Assembly: GCF_016907845.1 (NCBI RefSeq)
Contig: NZ_JAFBCS010000001.1
Span: 1,612,001 to 1,676,000, forward strand
Reading direction: 5' to 3'
From: Arcanobacterium pluranimalium
GTDB lineage: Bacteria; Actinomycetota; Actinomycetes; Actinomycetales; Actinomycetaceae
DNA: 64,000 bases
Positions within the stretch are counted from its first letter, which is position 1, and each line of letters begins with the position of its first letter. Shown in pieces: positions 15,542 through 25,190 of this stretch. Made by a program: the position numbers and the translations under genes. The notes below the pieces were generated by a model. The model saw only the letters and a list, made by a program, of their open reading frames with translations. It had not been told where the DNA came from and did no database searches.

Positions 15542-15671
15542 TCACGAAATTTACGCTACAAACCCTCAGATACTCATATCCGCACGTGTTAAACGCGTGT
15601 CAACTCTGCGCACAGCAAGTAAGCACTCAACGCACCCACACGCACACCTAAATTAGCATCGGAGCCTAAGC

Positions 15672-16082
15672 TCAGTGCCCGCGCGAGACGATCCGATATG
15701 CCGTCCAGTCTCCACCTAAAGCAACAGAACTGGGTACCGACAACCCCGCAGTCTTCGCCGCCTCTGCCACATCCGCCGTCGCCACATGGAATTCTGATGA
15801 AACAACCGGAACAAGACACCAAATGGCACCCGCTCCCGAATCGAGAGATGCGGCACAATCTACGAGGTAATCCGTAAGATCATCGACGTTTCCGTCGTCC
15901 GAACGCCACCATGCCAATACTGAATCGGCAGCGCCGCGATAGTCCTCATCTTCAAGTTGTTGCCCGGTGATATTCTCAATGGAATCGCGCAAGTCAAAGT
16001 CAACGTCGTCGTCATATCCGAACTCTTGGACGACATCGCCTAGCTTAAAGCCTAATTTTTCACCGGTAGTTGTGCCGGACAC
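15672..16082 (-). CDS. DUF3052 family actinobacterial protein
   Basis: This protein (136 residues from GTG 16082) shows the DUF3052 pattern: TGEKLGFKLGDVVQEFGYDD at the N-terminus, a central acidic LEDEDYRGAADSVLAWWRSD motif and the C-terminal VATADVAEAAKTAGLSVPSS region. The family is restricted to actinobacteria and is usually encoded divergently from aceE, as here; its function is unknown. The start is chosen for the AAAGGA site nine bases upstream and because the conserved domain begins right after it; the frame is open for 17 more codons to GTG 16133. Confidence 0.85.
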   Translation of the reverse strand: MSGTTTGEKLGFKLGDVVQEFGYDDDVDFDLRDSIENITGQQLEDEDYRGAADSVLAWWRSDDGNVDDLTDYLVDCAASLDSGAGAIWCLVPVVSSEFHVATADVAEAAKTAGLSVPSSVALGGDWTAYRIVSRGH

Positions 16083-16138
16083 TCGTAACCGTCCTTTCAA
16101 GACGCTATGTGTAACCCTTATAAGGTACATCACGAAAT

Positions 16139-16144
16139 ATTGTA
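16139..16144 (-). promoter_or_regulatory. Candidate -10 box of the DUF3052 gene
   Basis: TACAAT on the minus strand is placed so that transcription would begin near 16132, giving a leader of about 50 bases before the GTG at 16082. The rest of the 16083-16350 divergent gap must also hold the aceE promoter, for which no clear boxes were recognised. Confidence 0.35.
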
Positions 16145-16350
16145 AAGTCTCGTTGTTTTCTCAGCACCTTAAAAGGAAGATTTCTTCAATTTCAAAAAAG
16201 TGAGTCGTCTCCCATTGAAAATTCCGCCAAGAATGTAGGGCTTTTGACCCAAATCCGGTACATTTATGTCTAAGGAGAGGTTAAAGAACGCCTTAAGACA
16301 CCTAGGCTTCCTTAAACCTCCCAAGAATTAGCAAATTTAAGGGAGACAAC

Positions 16351-19104
16351 GTGAGTCAAGTTCCTATTCGTCCGCTGATCAATGGTTTGCTCAGCCAGGT
16401 TCCGGATGTTGATCGAGAAGAAACCCAAGAGTGGCTAGAGTCCATTGACGGTCTCATTGACGCTCAAGGCGATGCCCGCGCTCGTTATCTATTGATGGCA
16501 ATGGAACGACGCGCCCGTGAGCGTGGGGTTCGTTTACCAGGCAACCTCGTAACACCTTACGTTAATACGATCGGTATCGACGACGAGCCGTTCTATCCAG
16601 GCGACGAGAAACTCGAGCGTGAATTCCGTCGTTGGGTTCGTTGGAATGCAGCAGTTCAAGTAACCCGCGCACAGCGTTCTGGCATCGCGGTAGGTGGGCA
16701 TATTTCCTCTTTTGCTGCCCAAGCAACTCTCTACGAAGTGGGACACAACTGGTTCTTCCGTGGCAAGAACTCCCCCGGTGGCGGAGATCAGGTATTCTTC
16801 CAAGGCCACTCCTCACCAGGAAACTACGCCCGAGCATATCTCGAAGGACGTCTGACGGAAGCCGATCTCGATTCTTTCCGCCAGCAGGTATCACGCAAAT
16901 CTGGTGGCAAGGGATTGCCTTCGTATCCGCACCCTCGCCAACTCCCAGATTTTTGGGAATTCCCAACCGTTTCGCTCGGACTTGGCCCAATTTCGGCGAT
17001 CTACCAGGCGTGGTATAACCGTTATCTGCACGACCGCGGTCTGAAAGATACCTCTCAGCAGCACGTGTGGGCTTTCATGGGCGACGGCGAGATGGACGAA
17101 GTCGAGTCCCGCGGTCTTCTCCACCTCGCCGCAGGTCAGAACCTTGACAACCTCACCTTTGTGATCAACTGTAACCTGCAGCGTCTCGACGGCCCTGTCC
17201 GTGGTAACGGCCAGATCATTCAGGAGCTTGAAGCCTCGTTCCGTGGCGCTGGCTGGAACGTCATTAAGGTTATCTGGGGACGCGAATGGGACGAACTCCT
17301 CCACGCTGATAAAGACCGTGCGCTCGTCAATATTATGAACAACACTTTGGACGGCGATTACCAGACGTTCAAGGCTAACGACGGCGGTTACATCCGCGAG
17401 CACTTCTTCGGTCGCGATCCACGCACCAAAGCTATGGTGGCTGATTGGTCCGATGAAAAGATCTTCGCCATGAAGCGCGGCGGTCACGATTACCGCAAGG
17501 TTTACGCGGCTTACAAAGCTGCAGTTGATCACAAAGACCAACCAACCGTCATCTTGGCACACACGGTCAAGGGATACTCGCTCGGCTCGAATTTCGCAGG
17601 CCGCAACTCCACCCATCAGATGAAGAAACTCAATTCGGACGATCTGAAGTTGCTCCGCGATACCTTACATCTTGATTTCACTGATGAGCAGCTCGAAGAT
17701 CCTTACAACGCTCCGTACTTCAAGCCAGAGCCAAACGCTCCTGCGCTTGAGTACATGCTCGACCGTCGTCGTGAGCTCGGAGGATACTTGCCCGAACGCC
17801 GCGTCGTTGAGCAAGGCATTAGCCTGCCAAACGACAAGGTATACGACGTCCTCAAGGGCGGTTCTGGTAAGCAAAAAGTGGCCACCACCATGGGCTTTGT
17901 ACGCTTGATGAAGGATCTCATCCGCGACAAAGAATTTGGTCATCGCATTGTGCCGATCATTCCAGACGAAGCGCGCACATTCGGTTTGGATGCCCTCTTC
18001 CCCACTGCAAAGATCTTTAACGTTCACGGCCAGCATTACACTGCGGTGGACTCAGATCTTCTGCTTTCTTATAAGGAATCAGAAAAGGGTCAGATCCTCC
18101 ACACTGGCATTACCGAAGCAGGTTCAAACGCGGCATTTACTGCTGTGGGAACTTCATACGCTACGCACGGCGTACCGATGGTGCCAATCTACATCTTCTA
18201 CTCGATGTTTGGATTCCAGCGCACTGGCGATCAGTTCTGGCATGCCGCTGATCAAATGGCACGCGGATTCATCATGGGTGCAACTGCTGGCCGCACTACC
18301 CTCACGGGCGAAGGCTTGCAGCACCTCGATGGTCACTCCCATGTGCTCGCTTCAACGAATCCGGCCATCGTTCAATACGATCCAGCGTATGCATACGAAA
18401 TTCGCCATATCGTACGCGACGGTATCGTACGCATGTACGGCGATGGTTCAGACGGCCGCGATCAGGACGTTATGTACTATCTGACCGTTTACAATGAGCC
18501 AATCTTGCAGCCAGCAGAGCCTGAGAACGTGGACGTGGACGGCATTATCAAGGGTATTTACCAAGTGGATGCAGCCGAAGGTGACGGACACAAGGTTCAA
18601 CTGCTCGCTTCGGGTGTGGGAGTTCCTTGGGCTCGCGAAGCTCGTGAAATGTTGCGCAATGACTGGGGCATTTCTGCGGCTGTTTGGTCGGTCACCTCAT
18701 GGTATGAGCTGCGTAAAGACGGTCTTGCGACCGATGAATACAACTTCTTGCATCCTGAAGAAGAACCGCGCGAAGCTTGGCTCACGAGCCGTTTGAAGAA
18801 TGAAGAGGGACCATTCATTGCAACCTCCGATTTTGAAAAGCAGAACCAAGATGCAATCCGTCCGTGGATTCCAGGTGACTACTACGTGCTCGGTGCTAAC
18901 GGCTTCGGTGTTTCGGATACTCGTGCAGCTGCACGTCGTCACTTCAAGATCGACGCAGCGTCGATGGTAGTTCGTGCACTGCAAGCTCTTGCGGATCAAG
19001 GTAAGATTGATCGTTCACTTGTGAAACAAGCAATCGATAAGTACGATCTGTTCAATCCAAACGCTGGAGAATCAGGTATATCTGATCCAAACGAAGTTGC
19101 CTAA
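16351..19104 (+). CDS. aceE: Pyruvate dehydrogenase E1 component, homodimeric type
   Basis: This 917-residue enzyme decarboxylates pyruvate with thiamine diphosphate and passes the acetyl group to the lipoyl E2. The thiamine-binding motif runs from [12 protein letters not shown] (near residue 245) to [13 protein letters not shown]. Other family blocks are [20 protein letters not shown] near 113, the transketolase-like [20 protein letters not shown] near 610 and [13 protein letters not shown] near 650. Length matches the AceE family. The GTG start has GGGAG seven bases upstream. The E2 and E3 genes are not in the window. Confidence 0.97.
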   Translation: MSQVPIRPLINGLLSQVPDVDREETQEWLESIDGLIDAQGDARARYLLMAMERRARERGVRLPGNLVTPYVNTIGIDDEPFYPGDEKLEREFRRWVRWNAAVQVTRAQRSGIAVGGHISSFAAQATLYEVGHNWFFRGKNSPGGGDQVFFQGHSSPGNYARAYLEGRLTEADLDSFRQQVSRKSGGKGLPSYPHPRQLPDFWEFPTVSLGLGPISAIYQAWYNRYLHDRGLKDTSQQHVWAFMGDGEMDEVESRGLLHLAAGQNLDNLTFVINCNLQRLDGPVRGNGQIIQELEASFRGAGWNVIKVIWGREWDELLHADKDRALVNIMNNTLDGDYQTFKANDGGYIREHFFGRDPRTKAMVADWSDEKIFAMKRGGHDYRKVYAAYKAAVDHKDQPTVILAHTVKGYSLGSNFAGRNSTHQMKKLNSDDLKLLRDTLHLDFTDEQLEDPYNAPYFKPEPNAPALEYMLDRRRELGGYLPERRVVEQGISLPNDKVYDVLKGGSGKQKVATTMGFVRLMKDLIRDKEFGHRIVPIIPDEARTFGLDALFPTAKIFNVHGQHYTAVDSDLLLSYKESEKGQILHTGITEAGSNAAFTAVGTSYATHGVPMVPIYIFYSMFGFQRTGDQFWHAADQMARGFIMGATAGRTTLTGEGLQHLDGHSHVLASTNPAIVQYDPAYAYEIRHIVRDGIVRMYGDGSDGRDQDVMYYLTVYNEPILQPAEPENVDVDGIIKGIYQVDAAEGDGHKVQLLASGVGVPWAREAREMLRNDWGISAAVWSVTSWYELRKDGLATDEYNFLHPEEEPREAWLTSRLKNEEGPFIATSDFEKQNQDAIRPWIPGDYYVLGANGFGVSDTRAAARRHFKIDAASMVVRALQALADQGKIDRSLVKQAIDKYDLFNPNAGESGISDPNEVA

Positions 19105-19150
19105 GTTCTCAGATGAGGTCTGTGCGCAGAGTCTAGCTGCTGAAAACTCC

Positions 19151-19280
19151 GTTCGATTGCGGTTAGCTTGGTTCGATTGCGGTTAGCTTGGTTCAACTCC
19201 AGCGAACTTGGTTCAACTGATACGAACTGCGTTTAACTCGATTCAACTTTGGTTTGCTCGGTTCAACTCCGTGCACGATA
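19151..19280. repeat. 20-bp-period degenerate tandem array
   Basis: Two exact tandem copies of a 20-base unit beginning GTTCGATTGC occupy 19151-19190. They are followed in the same phase by diverged units beginning GTTCAACT or GTTTAACT at 19191, 19211, 19231 and, after a 10-base slip, 19261. There are no spacers of CRISPR type. The array lies between the aceE stop and its terminator, so it is transcribed as part of the aceE 3' untranslated region. Confidence 0.7.
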
Positions 19281-19291
19281 GCGACTAAAGC

Positions 19292-19331
19292 GGTGTGGGT
19301 TGGGATAATCCTAATTATCCCAACCCACACC
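19292..19331 (+). terminator. aceE terminator
   Basis: A perfect 18-base stem (19292-19309 with 19314-19331) encloses CCTA and is followed by TTTATATT. It ends the aceE transcript 190 bases after the stop. The following 120 bases up to the ABC gene are AT-rich and presumably contain its promoter. Confidence 0.88.
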
Positions 19332-19454
19332 TTTATATTGCCTTTCTTACAAAGCAAGCTAGTTTGCCAATGTCGATTTTGGAACAAGCGTAGGCTGTGT
19401 CAATAGTTATTAGTTAAATAAGTTATGAACTTACGTGAGAATATTTGAGGCAAT

Positions 19455-21227
19455 ATGGAACTATTTCGAACTGCGTGGGAATTTCTGCGCTCCAAAAAGC
19501 GCTATCTTGTGGCGTTGATCGTCTTTCAACTGGGCCAAGTGATCCTCTCGCTCTGGCTTCCCTCTCTCAATGCGCAGATCATCGATCATGGTATTTTGGC
19601 AAACGATCGCCACATTATCTATACGCGCGGAATGCTGATGCTCGGCATTTCTCTGGTGCAAATATCTTTTATGGTTCTGGCAATCTACTTCGGTTCAAAG
19701 CTGGCTATGGAATTTGGGCGGGACCTGCGCGCAACCACTTTCCGACACGTCCAAAACTTTTCGGCCGTAGATCAGCATAAATTCGGCGCGCCCACACTCA
19801 TCACCCGCGTCACAAACGACATCACCCAAATGCAAATGGTGGTGCTTTTGACTTTCACGATCATGATCACGGCGCCAATTATGGGTATCGGTGGAATCAT
19901 CATGGCGCTTGAGCAGGATGCGGGCTTATCCAAGCTGCTTCTTATTATTGTTCCTGCACTAGCCCTGCTGATCGGGGTAACGATGGCTCTGCTCACTCCG
20001 CGTTATCAGATACAACAGGCGCGAGTGGATCGAATCAATACGCTTTTGTGCGAACAACTCGCCGGCGTGCGAGTCATCCGAGCTTTCGTGCGTCAAAAGA
20101 CAGAGGCTGAGAAGTTCGATGTTGCCAACGAAGAATTGCGCTCTGTGTGGCTTCAAATCGGCTGGCTCTGGGCCTTTATGCTCCCTACAGCATTCTTGAT
20201 CGTAGGGCTTTCCTCGTGCGCAGTGATCTGGTTTGGCGGGCAACGGGTGAGCATTGGCGATCTCAATATCGGTGCACTTACCGCCTATATCAACTATCTG
20301 ATGATGATTCTGATGTCGGTGATGATGTCTGGCATGATGGCGATGTTCTACCCACGTGGCGAGATCTCTGCAAAGCGTATCGCGCAAGTGCGCAATCAGG
20401 AATCGACGATCGTCAACCCGGCTAATCCTCGCGAGCTTCCTGCATCTCCCCTACTATTCGAGCTAAAGGACGCTTCCTTGCGCTTCCCTGGCGCCGAAGA
20501 GCCAGTACTCAGCGGTATCAATATGACGTTGGAGCAGGGCAGGACCGTCGCCCTCATCGGTTCGACCGGCTCGGGAAAAACCTCCCTAATCCGGCTATTT
20601 CCTCGTTTAATTGATGTGAGCAGTGGCAGCATCACCGCTGGTGGAGTGCCTGTTAATGAGCTTGATCTGCATGAGCTTCGCTCGAAAATTGCAATCGTCG
20701 CCCAGCGTGCCTTTCTCTTTTCGGGCACTATCGGCGAAAACGTCGCCGGCACGGTGGGTTCAGATGTTTCTTACGACGTCGCCCGCGTCAAGCAAGCTTT
20801 AGAGCTCGCCCAAGCTTGGGAATTCGTTTCAACTCTCGACGGCCAGATCGAAGCGAAAGTTGAATCGGGTGGAAAGAATTTTTCTGGTGGCCAACGCCAA
20901 CGCCTCACTATAGCTCGAGCACTTTACCGCTGTTTACCTGATACTTTAGGGCATCACGACGCCGATCTGCTGATTTTCGACGACTCGTTTTCAGCCTTAG
21001 ATTATGCTACCGATGCACGCCTGAGAGCTGCCTTGAAATCAACGTTAACTAATGTTGCGGTATTAATTGTTGCCCAGCGTGTAGCTACTATTCGCAATGC
21101 GGATGAGATTTGTGTGCTGGATAATGGCTTGATCGTCGGTCGTGGCACGCATGCTGAACTCTTCGAGTCCTGCACTACCTACCAAGAAATCGTCCAATCA
21201 CAGCTCACTGCGGAGGAGGCAAAATGA
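19455..21227 (+). CDS. ABC exporter half-transporter, subunit A
   Basis: This 590-residue protein has an N-terminal six-helix ABC exporter membrane domain (about residues 1-310) and a C-terminal ATPase domain. The ATPase has Walker A GSTGSGKTS, signature SGGQRQR and Walker B LLIFDDSFSALD. The usual catalytic glutamate after Walker B is an aspartate. With its overlapping partner it should form a heterodimeric multidrug- or peptide-type exporter. The aspartate marks this subunit's Walker site as the degenerate one. GAGG lies five bases before the ATG. The substrate is unknown. Confidence 0.93.
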   Translation: MELFRTAWEFLRSKKRYLVALIVFQLGQVILSLWLPSLNAQIIDHGILANDRHIIYTRGMLMLGISLVQISFMVLAIYFGSKLAMEFGRDLRATTFRHVQNFSAVDQHKFGAPTLITRVTNDITQMQMVVLLTFTIMITAPIMGIGGIIMALEQDAGLSKLLLIIVPALALLIGVTMALLTPRYQIQQARVDRINTLLCEQLAGVRVIRAFVRQKTEAEKFDVANEELRSVWLQIGWLWAFMLPTAFLIVGLSSCAVIWFGGQRVSIGDLNIGALTAYINYLMMILMSVMMSGMMAMFYPRGEISAKRIAQVRNQESTIVNPANPRELPASPLLFELKDASLRFPGAEEPVLSGINMTLEQGRTVALIGSTGSGKTSLIRLFPRLIDVSSGSITAGGVPVNELDLHELRSKIAIVAQRAFLFSGTIGENVAGTVGSDVSYDVARVKQALELAQAWEFVSTLDGQIEAKVESGGKNFSGGQRQRLTIARALYRCLPDTLGHHDADLLIFDDSFSALDYATDARLRAALKSTLTNVAVLIVAQRVATIRNADEICVLDNGLIVGRGTHAELFESCTTYQEIVQSQLTAEEAK

Positions 21228-23017
21228 ACGGTCCCGGTGTAGATCCAACTGCCACCTCTCGCGATACGAAAGGGTCATTGAAACGGCTCGCTCGTCTCTT
21301 GAAACCTGCCCGTTGGCAGATCGTCTTTATTATGCTCTTGACCTTGCTCGCTACCGCAGCTTCGGTAGCAGCGCCGAAATTCCTCGGTGATGCAACGAAC
21401 GTCATCGTTGCGGGTATGGCAGGTAGCGGCGTTGACTTTGGACGTCTATCACGTGTGTTGTTATTCGTCGTCGCCCTATACCTCATTTACGCCGTAGCTT
21501 CGTTCATCGCTGGTTTCATTATCCGAGTCGTGGTGCAAGATCTTGGCTTCAACCTGCGCAAAACTGCACAGGAGAAGATCGATAAGCTGCCGTTGTCGTA
21601 TGTTGACCAACATCAACGTGGCGATTTGCTCTCACGCGTCACGAACGACATCGACAATCTCAATCAGACGTTGATGCAGACGTTTAACCAGGTTATTTCC
21701 TCTCTGTACATGGTTATTGGGATTATTGCCATGATGATCTGGATTTCGTGGTGGCTCGCGCTGCTCTCGGTGTTGGCATTTCCACTCGGCATGCTGGCCA
21801 TGGTCAAGATTCTGAAACTGTCCAAGCCACAATTTAAAGCGCAGTGGCAAAAGACGGGCGAAGTGTCGTCTATTGTTGAAGAATCCTTTACAGGTCACGA
21901 GATCGTGGCTTTGTACAATATGCAAGATATGCGTACGAATTCCTTTGATCGTGCCAATGACGAACTCTTCACTGCGGGTTTCAAAGGGCAATTCTATTCG
22001 CAGATGATGCAGCCAATCATGGCTTTTGTGGCTAATATTTCCTTCGTAGTCGTTGCGGTTGCTGGCGCATTACAGGTGCTCAGCGGGGCTTTGACAATCG
22101 GTGCAATTCAAGCATTTATCCAGTATTCGCGCCAACTTAATCATCCGGTCGGTACGCTGGCTTCCACAGCCAATCTGATTCAGTCTGGGGCAGCTTCTGC
22201 GGAACGAGTTTTTGATTTCCTTGATTCTGAGCAGATGACTCCCGATGCAACTGCTGATTTGCCTCCTAGTGCTGCTCATAGCTCAGGCACATTGAGTTTT
22301 GAGAACGTGTCATTCGGTTACACGCCTGATACGACCGTGATTTCTCACCTCAACCTCACGGTTGAACGCGGACAACAAGTGGCCATTGTAGGACCAACCG
22401 GCGCAGGCAAGACGACGCTCGTCAATTTGCTGATGCGCTTCTATGACGTGAGCTCAGGAAGTATCAAAATCGACGGAGCTTCAATCACTGATTTCTCCAA
22501 GGACTCTTTGCGTTCAAAAATCGGAATGGTTTTGCAAGATACCTGGCTATTTGAGGGCACGATTGCAGAAAACATTGGTTACGGCCGAGTCGGTGCAACC
22601 CGCGATGAGATTATCGCTGCAGCTAAAGCGATTGGTGTGGATCGGTTAATCCGCCAGCTCCCCGAGGGCTACGATACGGTGGTTGACGACGAAGACGGCG
22701 GTCTTTCGGTTGGCGAAAAGCAGCTCCTCACTATTGCACGCGCGTATATCGCCGATCCTGAGATTCTGATTCTCGATGAGGCAACCTCCTCGGTTGACAC
22801 TCGCACAGAAATGCTCGTGCAAAGAGCGATGAACCATTTGCGAACAGGACGAACATCATTTGTGATTGCTCATCGACTCTCTACCATTAGAGAAGCGGAC
22901 GTAATCATTGTGATGGTTGCCGGTGATGTTGTTGAGCAAGGCACGCATCAGTCGCTGATGGATAAACGCGGTTACTACTACGATCTTTACCAATCGCAGT
23001 TCAATGCCAACAATTAG
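21224..23017 (+). CDS. ABC exporter half-transporter, subunit B
   Basis: This 597-residue protein has six membrane helices (about residues 25-320) and an ATPase domain with Walker A GPTGAGKTT, signature LSVGEKQL (degenerate from LSGGQ) and a canonical Walker B ILILDEATSSVD. The intact Walker site here would pair with the intact SGGQ of subunit A, and the weak SVGEK with A's aspartate. That gives one active and one degenerate ATP site as in TM287/288 or BmrCD. Start and upstream stop overlap as ATGA. The substrate cannot be told from sequence. Confidence 0.93.
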   Translation: MNGPGVDPTATSRDTKGSLKRLARLLKPARWQIVFIMLLTLLATAASVAAPKFLGDATNVIVAGMAGSGVDFGRLSRVLLFVVALYLIYAVASFIAGFIIRVVVQDLGFNLRKTAQEKIDKLPLSYVDQHQRGDLLSRVTNDIDNLNQTLMQTFNQVISSLYMVIGIIAMMIWISWWLALLSVLAFPLGMLAMVKILKLSKPQFKAQWQKTGEVSSIVEESFTGHEIVALYNMQDMRTNSFDRANDELFTAGFKGQFYSQMMQPIMAFVANISFVVVAVAGALQVLSGALTIGAIQAFIQYSRQLNHPVGTLASTANLIQSGAASAERVFDFLDSEQMTPDATADLPPSAAHSSGTLSFENVSFGYTPDTTVISHLNLTVERGQQVAIVGPTGAGKTTLVNLLMRFYDVSSGSIKIDGASITDFSKDSLRSKIGMVLQDTWLFEGTIAENIGYGRVGATRDEIIAAAKAIGVDRLIRQLPEGYDTVVDDEDGGLSVGEKQLLTIARAYIADPEILILDEATSSVDTRTEMLVQRAMNHLRTGRTSFVIAHRLSTIREADVIIVMVAGDVVEQGTHQSLMDKRGYYYDLYQSQFNANN

Positions 23018-23105
23018 TCAGTACTGCCGCATCGGCGGTACTGACTAAGCCGGGTGCTTTGTGCTCTGGTTTTGTTCTCTCAGCCTTTGAGAGAACAAAG
23101 CACCC
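23017..23105. terminator. Convergent hairpin region between ABC and HAD genes
   Basis: Two hairpins are present. One, at 23017-23045, is a 13-base stem with one G-T pair starting at the ABC stop codon. The second, at 23072-23098, has a perfect 11-base stem and can extend through outer pairing of 23052-23061 with 23096-23105; it overlaps the last codons of the HAD gene. Together they probably end both converging transcripts. Confidence 0.65.
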
Positions 23106-23796
23106 TTATCAGCTCTTCTTGTGATTTCACACTCGCCCAGGCTAAGTCATGCTCACTTTGTGGTGCGCCTCCCCATTGCACTAACACAGTGCGAATATTG
23201 TGTGCGCCCGCGCCTTCGATATCGAAAATGCGGTCACCAACCATCACGACGTCAGTGCGCATGGCTTCGCCGTTGTCAGGTACGTGTGGACGCGCCGCAA
23301 CGTCAGGTGCCTGCGCAAGCACACCGGCGTCGTACAAATACTGCAGAGCATCGGCCACAACGAGAGTTTTCGAACTGTGCATCGTATCCGTGTGAGCTCC
23401 ACATATGCGCGAAAATACGGAAGAGATATCGAGGTTGTCACACACTTCTTGCGCTAAATGAGTCAATTTTGACGTGGCAACCAAAAGCGGTACGCCAAGC
23501 TCTTCTTTTATTACTCGCAGCGTACGACCCATGCCGGGAAACAGTGGAGTTTGATCCATCACTTGCAGGTATCGATGCCGGTAGTCGGCGATGTAGTCCT
23601 CAATCTGATCTTGCGCCACACCCATACGCGCAAACGACTGATGTAAGGGCGGCCCAACACAGGGCATGAACGATGCCGGCGGCATATCCACCCCCGCTTT
23701 CTCAAGCATCGTCTCATGCAAAGCATTGCAGATAAGCGGTGCAGAATCCGTGAGCGTGCCGTCAAGATCGAAAAGTACTGCTTTTAGTTCATTCAT
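23080..23796 (-). CDS. HAD-superfamily phosphatase (phosphoglycolate phosphatase-like)
   Basis: This 238-residue protein has the HAD motifs: nucleophile DLDGTLTDS at residues 10-18, a helical cap (residues about 20-90), the motif II/III region with ATSKL near 118 and the acidic VGDRIFDIEGAGAHN near 190. It is of the GmhB/Gph-like subclass with a small helical cap, commonly annotated as phosphoglycolate phosphatase or pyrophosphatase PpaX-like. The physiological substrate is not predictable. It lies 123 bases after the threonylcarbamoyl-AMP synthase gene, probably in one transcript. Confidence 0.85.
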   Translation of the reverse strand: MNELKAVLFDLDGTLTDSAPLICNALHETMLEKAGVDMPPASFMPCVGPPLHQSFARMGVAQDQIEDYIADYRHRYLQVMDQTPLFPGMGRTLRVIKEELGVPLLVATSKLTHLAQEVCDNLDISSVFSRICGAHTDTMHSSKTLVVADALQYLYDAGVLAQAPDVAARPHVPDNGEAMRTDVVMVGDRIFDIEGAGAHNIRTVLVQWGGAPQSEHDLAWASVKSQEELIRVLCSLKG

Positions 23797-23919
23797 TGGG
23801 TTGCCAGTTCACCTTATTTTGCGTTGAACGTTGATATTTCCGATTAGAGAAATTGCTCGTTTTGGAGAAATTGCTCGTCCCGGTTGGTATTTCTGGTTTG
23901 CTCTGTTGTGAGACGTCCA

Positions 23920-24540
23920 TTAAGCCAGAGTATCGAGGCGTCCTGCGCCCTCACGAAGAATTTCTATGCTGCCCGAGGAAAGATCGACGACGGTCGTCGG
24001 CCCCTCTGCCCCGATTGGCCCCTCAACGACGATATCGAGCACATGCCCAAGCTCATCGTTAATCTGCCATCCCTCCCGCTGTGGTTCAGTTTCCCCTGGT
24101 AAAATCAGCGTTGAGCACAGCAAAGGCTCGTCCATAGTCTCTAGGATCGCCTGTGTGATCTTGTGATCGGGAATGCGCACGCCCACGGTGGACTTTTTCG
24201 GGTTGAGCATCATTCGTGGCACCTCTTTAGTGGCCTTTAAAATGAATGTGAATGGACCGGGCGTCTTGCTCTTTATCAATCGAAAATTGGCGTTATCGAT
24301 GATCACGAGCTTGCCGAGCTGCCCAAAATCGTGACACAACAACGTAAAGTGATGCTTGGAATCCACGCGACGAATTGCGCGGATGCGTTCCAATCCATCT
24401 TTGTTGCCTAACCGGCACGCTATCGCATAGCCCGAATCCGTGGGAATTGCCGCGATGTCTCCTTGACGCAAACGTTCCACGACTCGATCAACGATGCGTT
24501 GCTGTGGGTTATCTGGATGTAAATCAACATAGTGTGCCAT
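23920..24540 (-). CDS. Sua5/YciO/YrdC family, L-threonylcarbamoyladenylate synthase-like
   Basis: This protein (206 residues) is a single YrdC-type domain: AIPTDSGYAIACRLGNKDGL near residue 35, IRRVDSKHHFTLLC, TPGPFTFIL near 105 and STVGVRIPDH near 125. The domain makes threonylcarbamoyl-AMP for tRNA t6A37 in Sua5/TsaC, whereas the YciO branch has an unclear role; the size and sequence look closer to YciO. The ATG at 24540 has GAGGAG just upstream; the longer open frame (to 24705) is noncoding leader. A TATAAT box lies at 24563-24568. Confidence 0.85.
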   Translation of the reverse strand: MAHYVDLHPDNPQQRIVDRVVERLRQGDIAAIPTDSGYAIACRLGNKDGLERIRAIRRVDSKHHFTLLCHDFGQLGKLVIIDNANFRLIKSKTPGPFTFILKATKEVPRMMLNPKKSTVGVRIPDHKITQAILETMDEPLLCSTLILPGETEPQREGWQINDELGHVLDIVVEGPIGAEGPTTVVDLSSGSIEILREGAGRLDTLA

Positions 24541-24562
24541 GAGCTCTCCTCGTTCTATGCTT

Positions 24563-24568
24563 ATTATA
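24563..24568 (-). promoter_or_regulatory. -10 box of the YciO-like gene
   Basis: A consensus TATAAT on the minus strand would start transcription near 24556, leaving a leader of about 15 bases that contains the GAGGAG ribosome site before ATG 24540. No good -35 hexamer was identified at 17 bp. Confidence 0.5.
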
Positions 24569-24754
24569 GTCAATCGGAGCCGCGAGAAGCTCATCAGGCA
24601 GGCACAGTTGCTGAATATTATTACATGTTTGCCCAAATTGCTTAGGATAGACAGTGGAATCAAACCGTGAACTAGCGCCGGCGAATCGGCAAATACCGAG
24701 TACATTCATGTACGACGCCGGGGTAAGAGTTGCGAGTATGCAGGAGTGGCGAAA

Positions 24755-25162
24755 ATGAGTATTTCTTTAGACGACGAACAACAGCTTGCCCTCGCACGCT
24801 TTAGAGTTGCCCTGGCTGATGTGGCTCCAGAAATTCCCGCGACTGAGGCCGACTATACCTCTAATTTGCGCGATGAGCTCGGCTTAGACACCGTTTCAAT
24901 CTGGGCAATTGCCACGCAGCTCGAGCGCTTGGCAAAAATTAATATCCTCGACGACGACGTCTGCGCAGCGACAACAGTTGCACAGCTTTGTGAAGCGATT
25001 AAGACGCCGGTACCAGCAGATCTCGATCCCAAATCGCAAATCCGCTCCGAGGCTGATTTTCAAGATTCTAAGACGCGCGACGCTGCACAGCTGAGCCAGC
25101 TTGAGGAGGAAAGCCAACTCGCTAGTGCCGCTGATCTACGTGCGTTATTTGGTAACGATTAG
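24755..25162 (+). CDS. Acyl-carrier-like protein lacking the phosphopantetheine serine
   Basis: The first 80 or so residues of this 135-residue protein resemble an acyl carrier protein four-helix bundle: an acidic N-terminal helix, then NLRDELGLDTVSIWAIATQL and a TTVAQLCEAI helix. In carrier proteins the LGLDS motif presents the serine that bears the 4'-phosphopantetheine arm; here it reads LGLDT. A charged, serine-rich tail of about 55 residues follows, ending SAADLRALFGND. The ATG at 24755 has AGGAG eight bases upstream. It may be a non-acylated structural or regulatory relative; function unknown. Confidence 0.6.
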   Translation: MSISLDDEQQLALARFRVALADVAPEIPATEADYTSNLRDELGLDTVSIWAIATQLERLAKINILDDDVCAATTVAQLCEAIKTPVPADLDPKSQIRSEADFQDSKTRDAAQLSQLEEESQLASAADLRALFGND

Positions 25163-25190
25163 AGCATTCGCCCAAATCTACCCGGTTGCG

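Noticed and set aside
19151-19280. Possible CRISPR array
   Set aside because: Units are directly tandem without spacers, only two are identical, and no cas genes are present.
24541-24705. N-terminal extension of the YciO-like frame
   Set aside because: It contains the TATAAT box and the ribosome site of ATG 24540 and has no family similarity.
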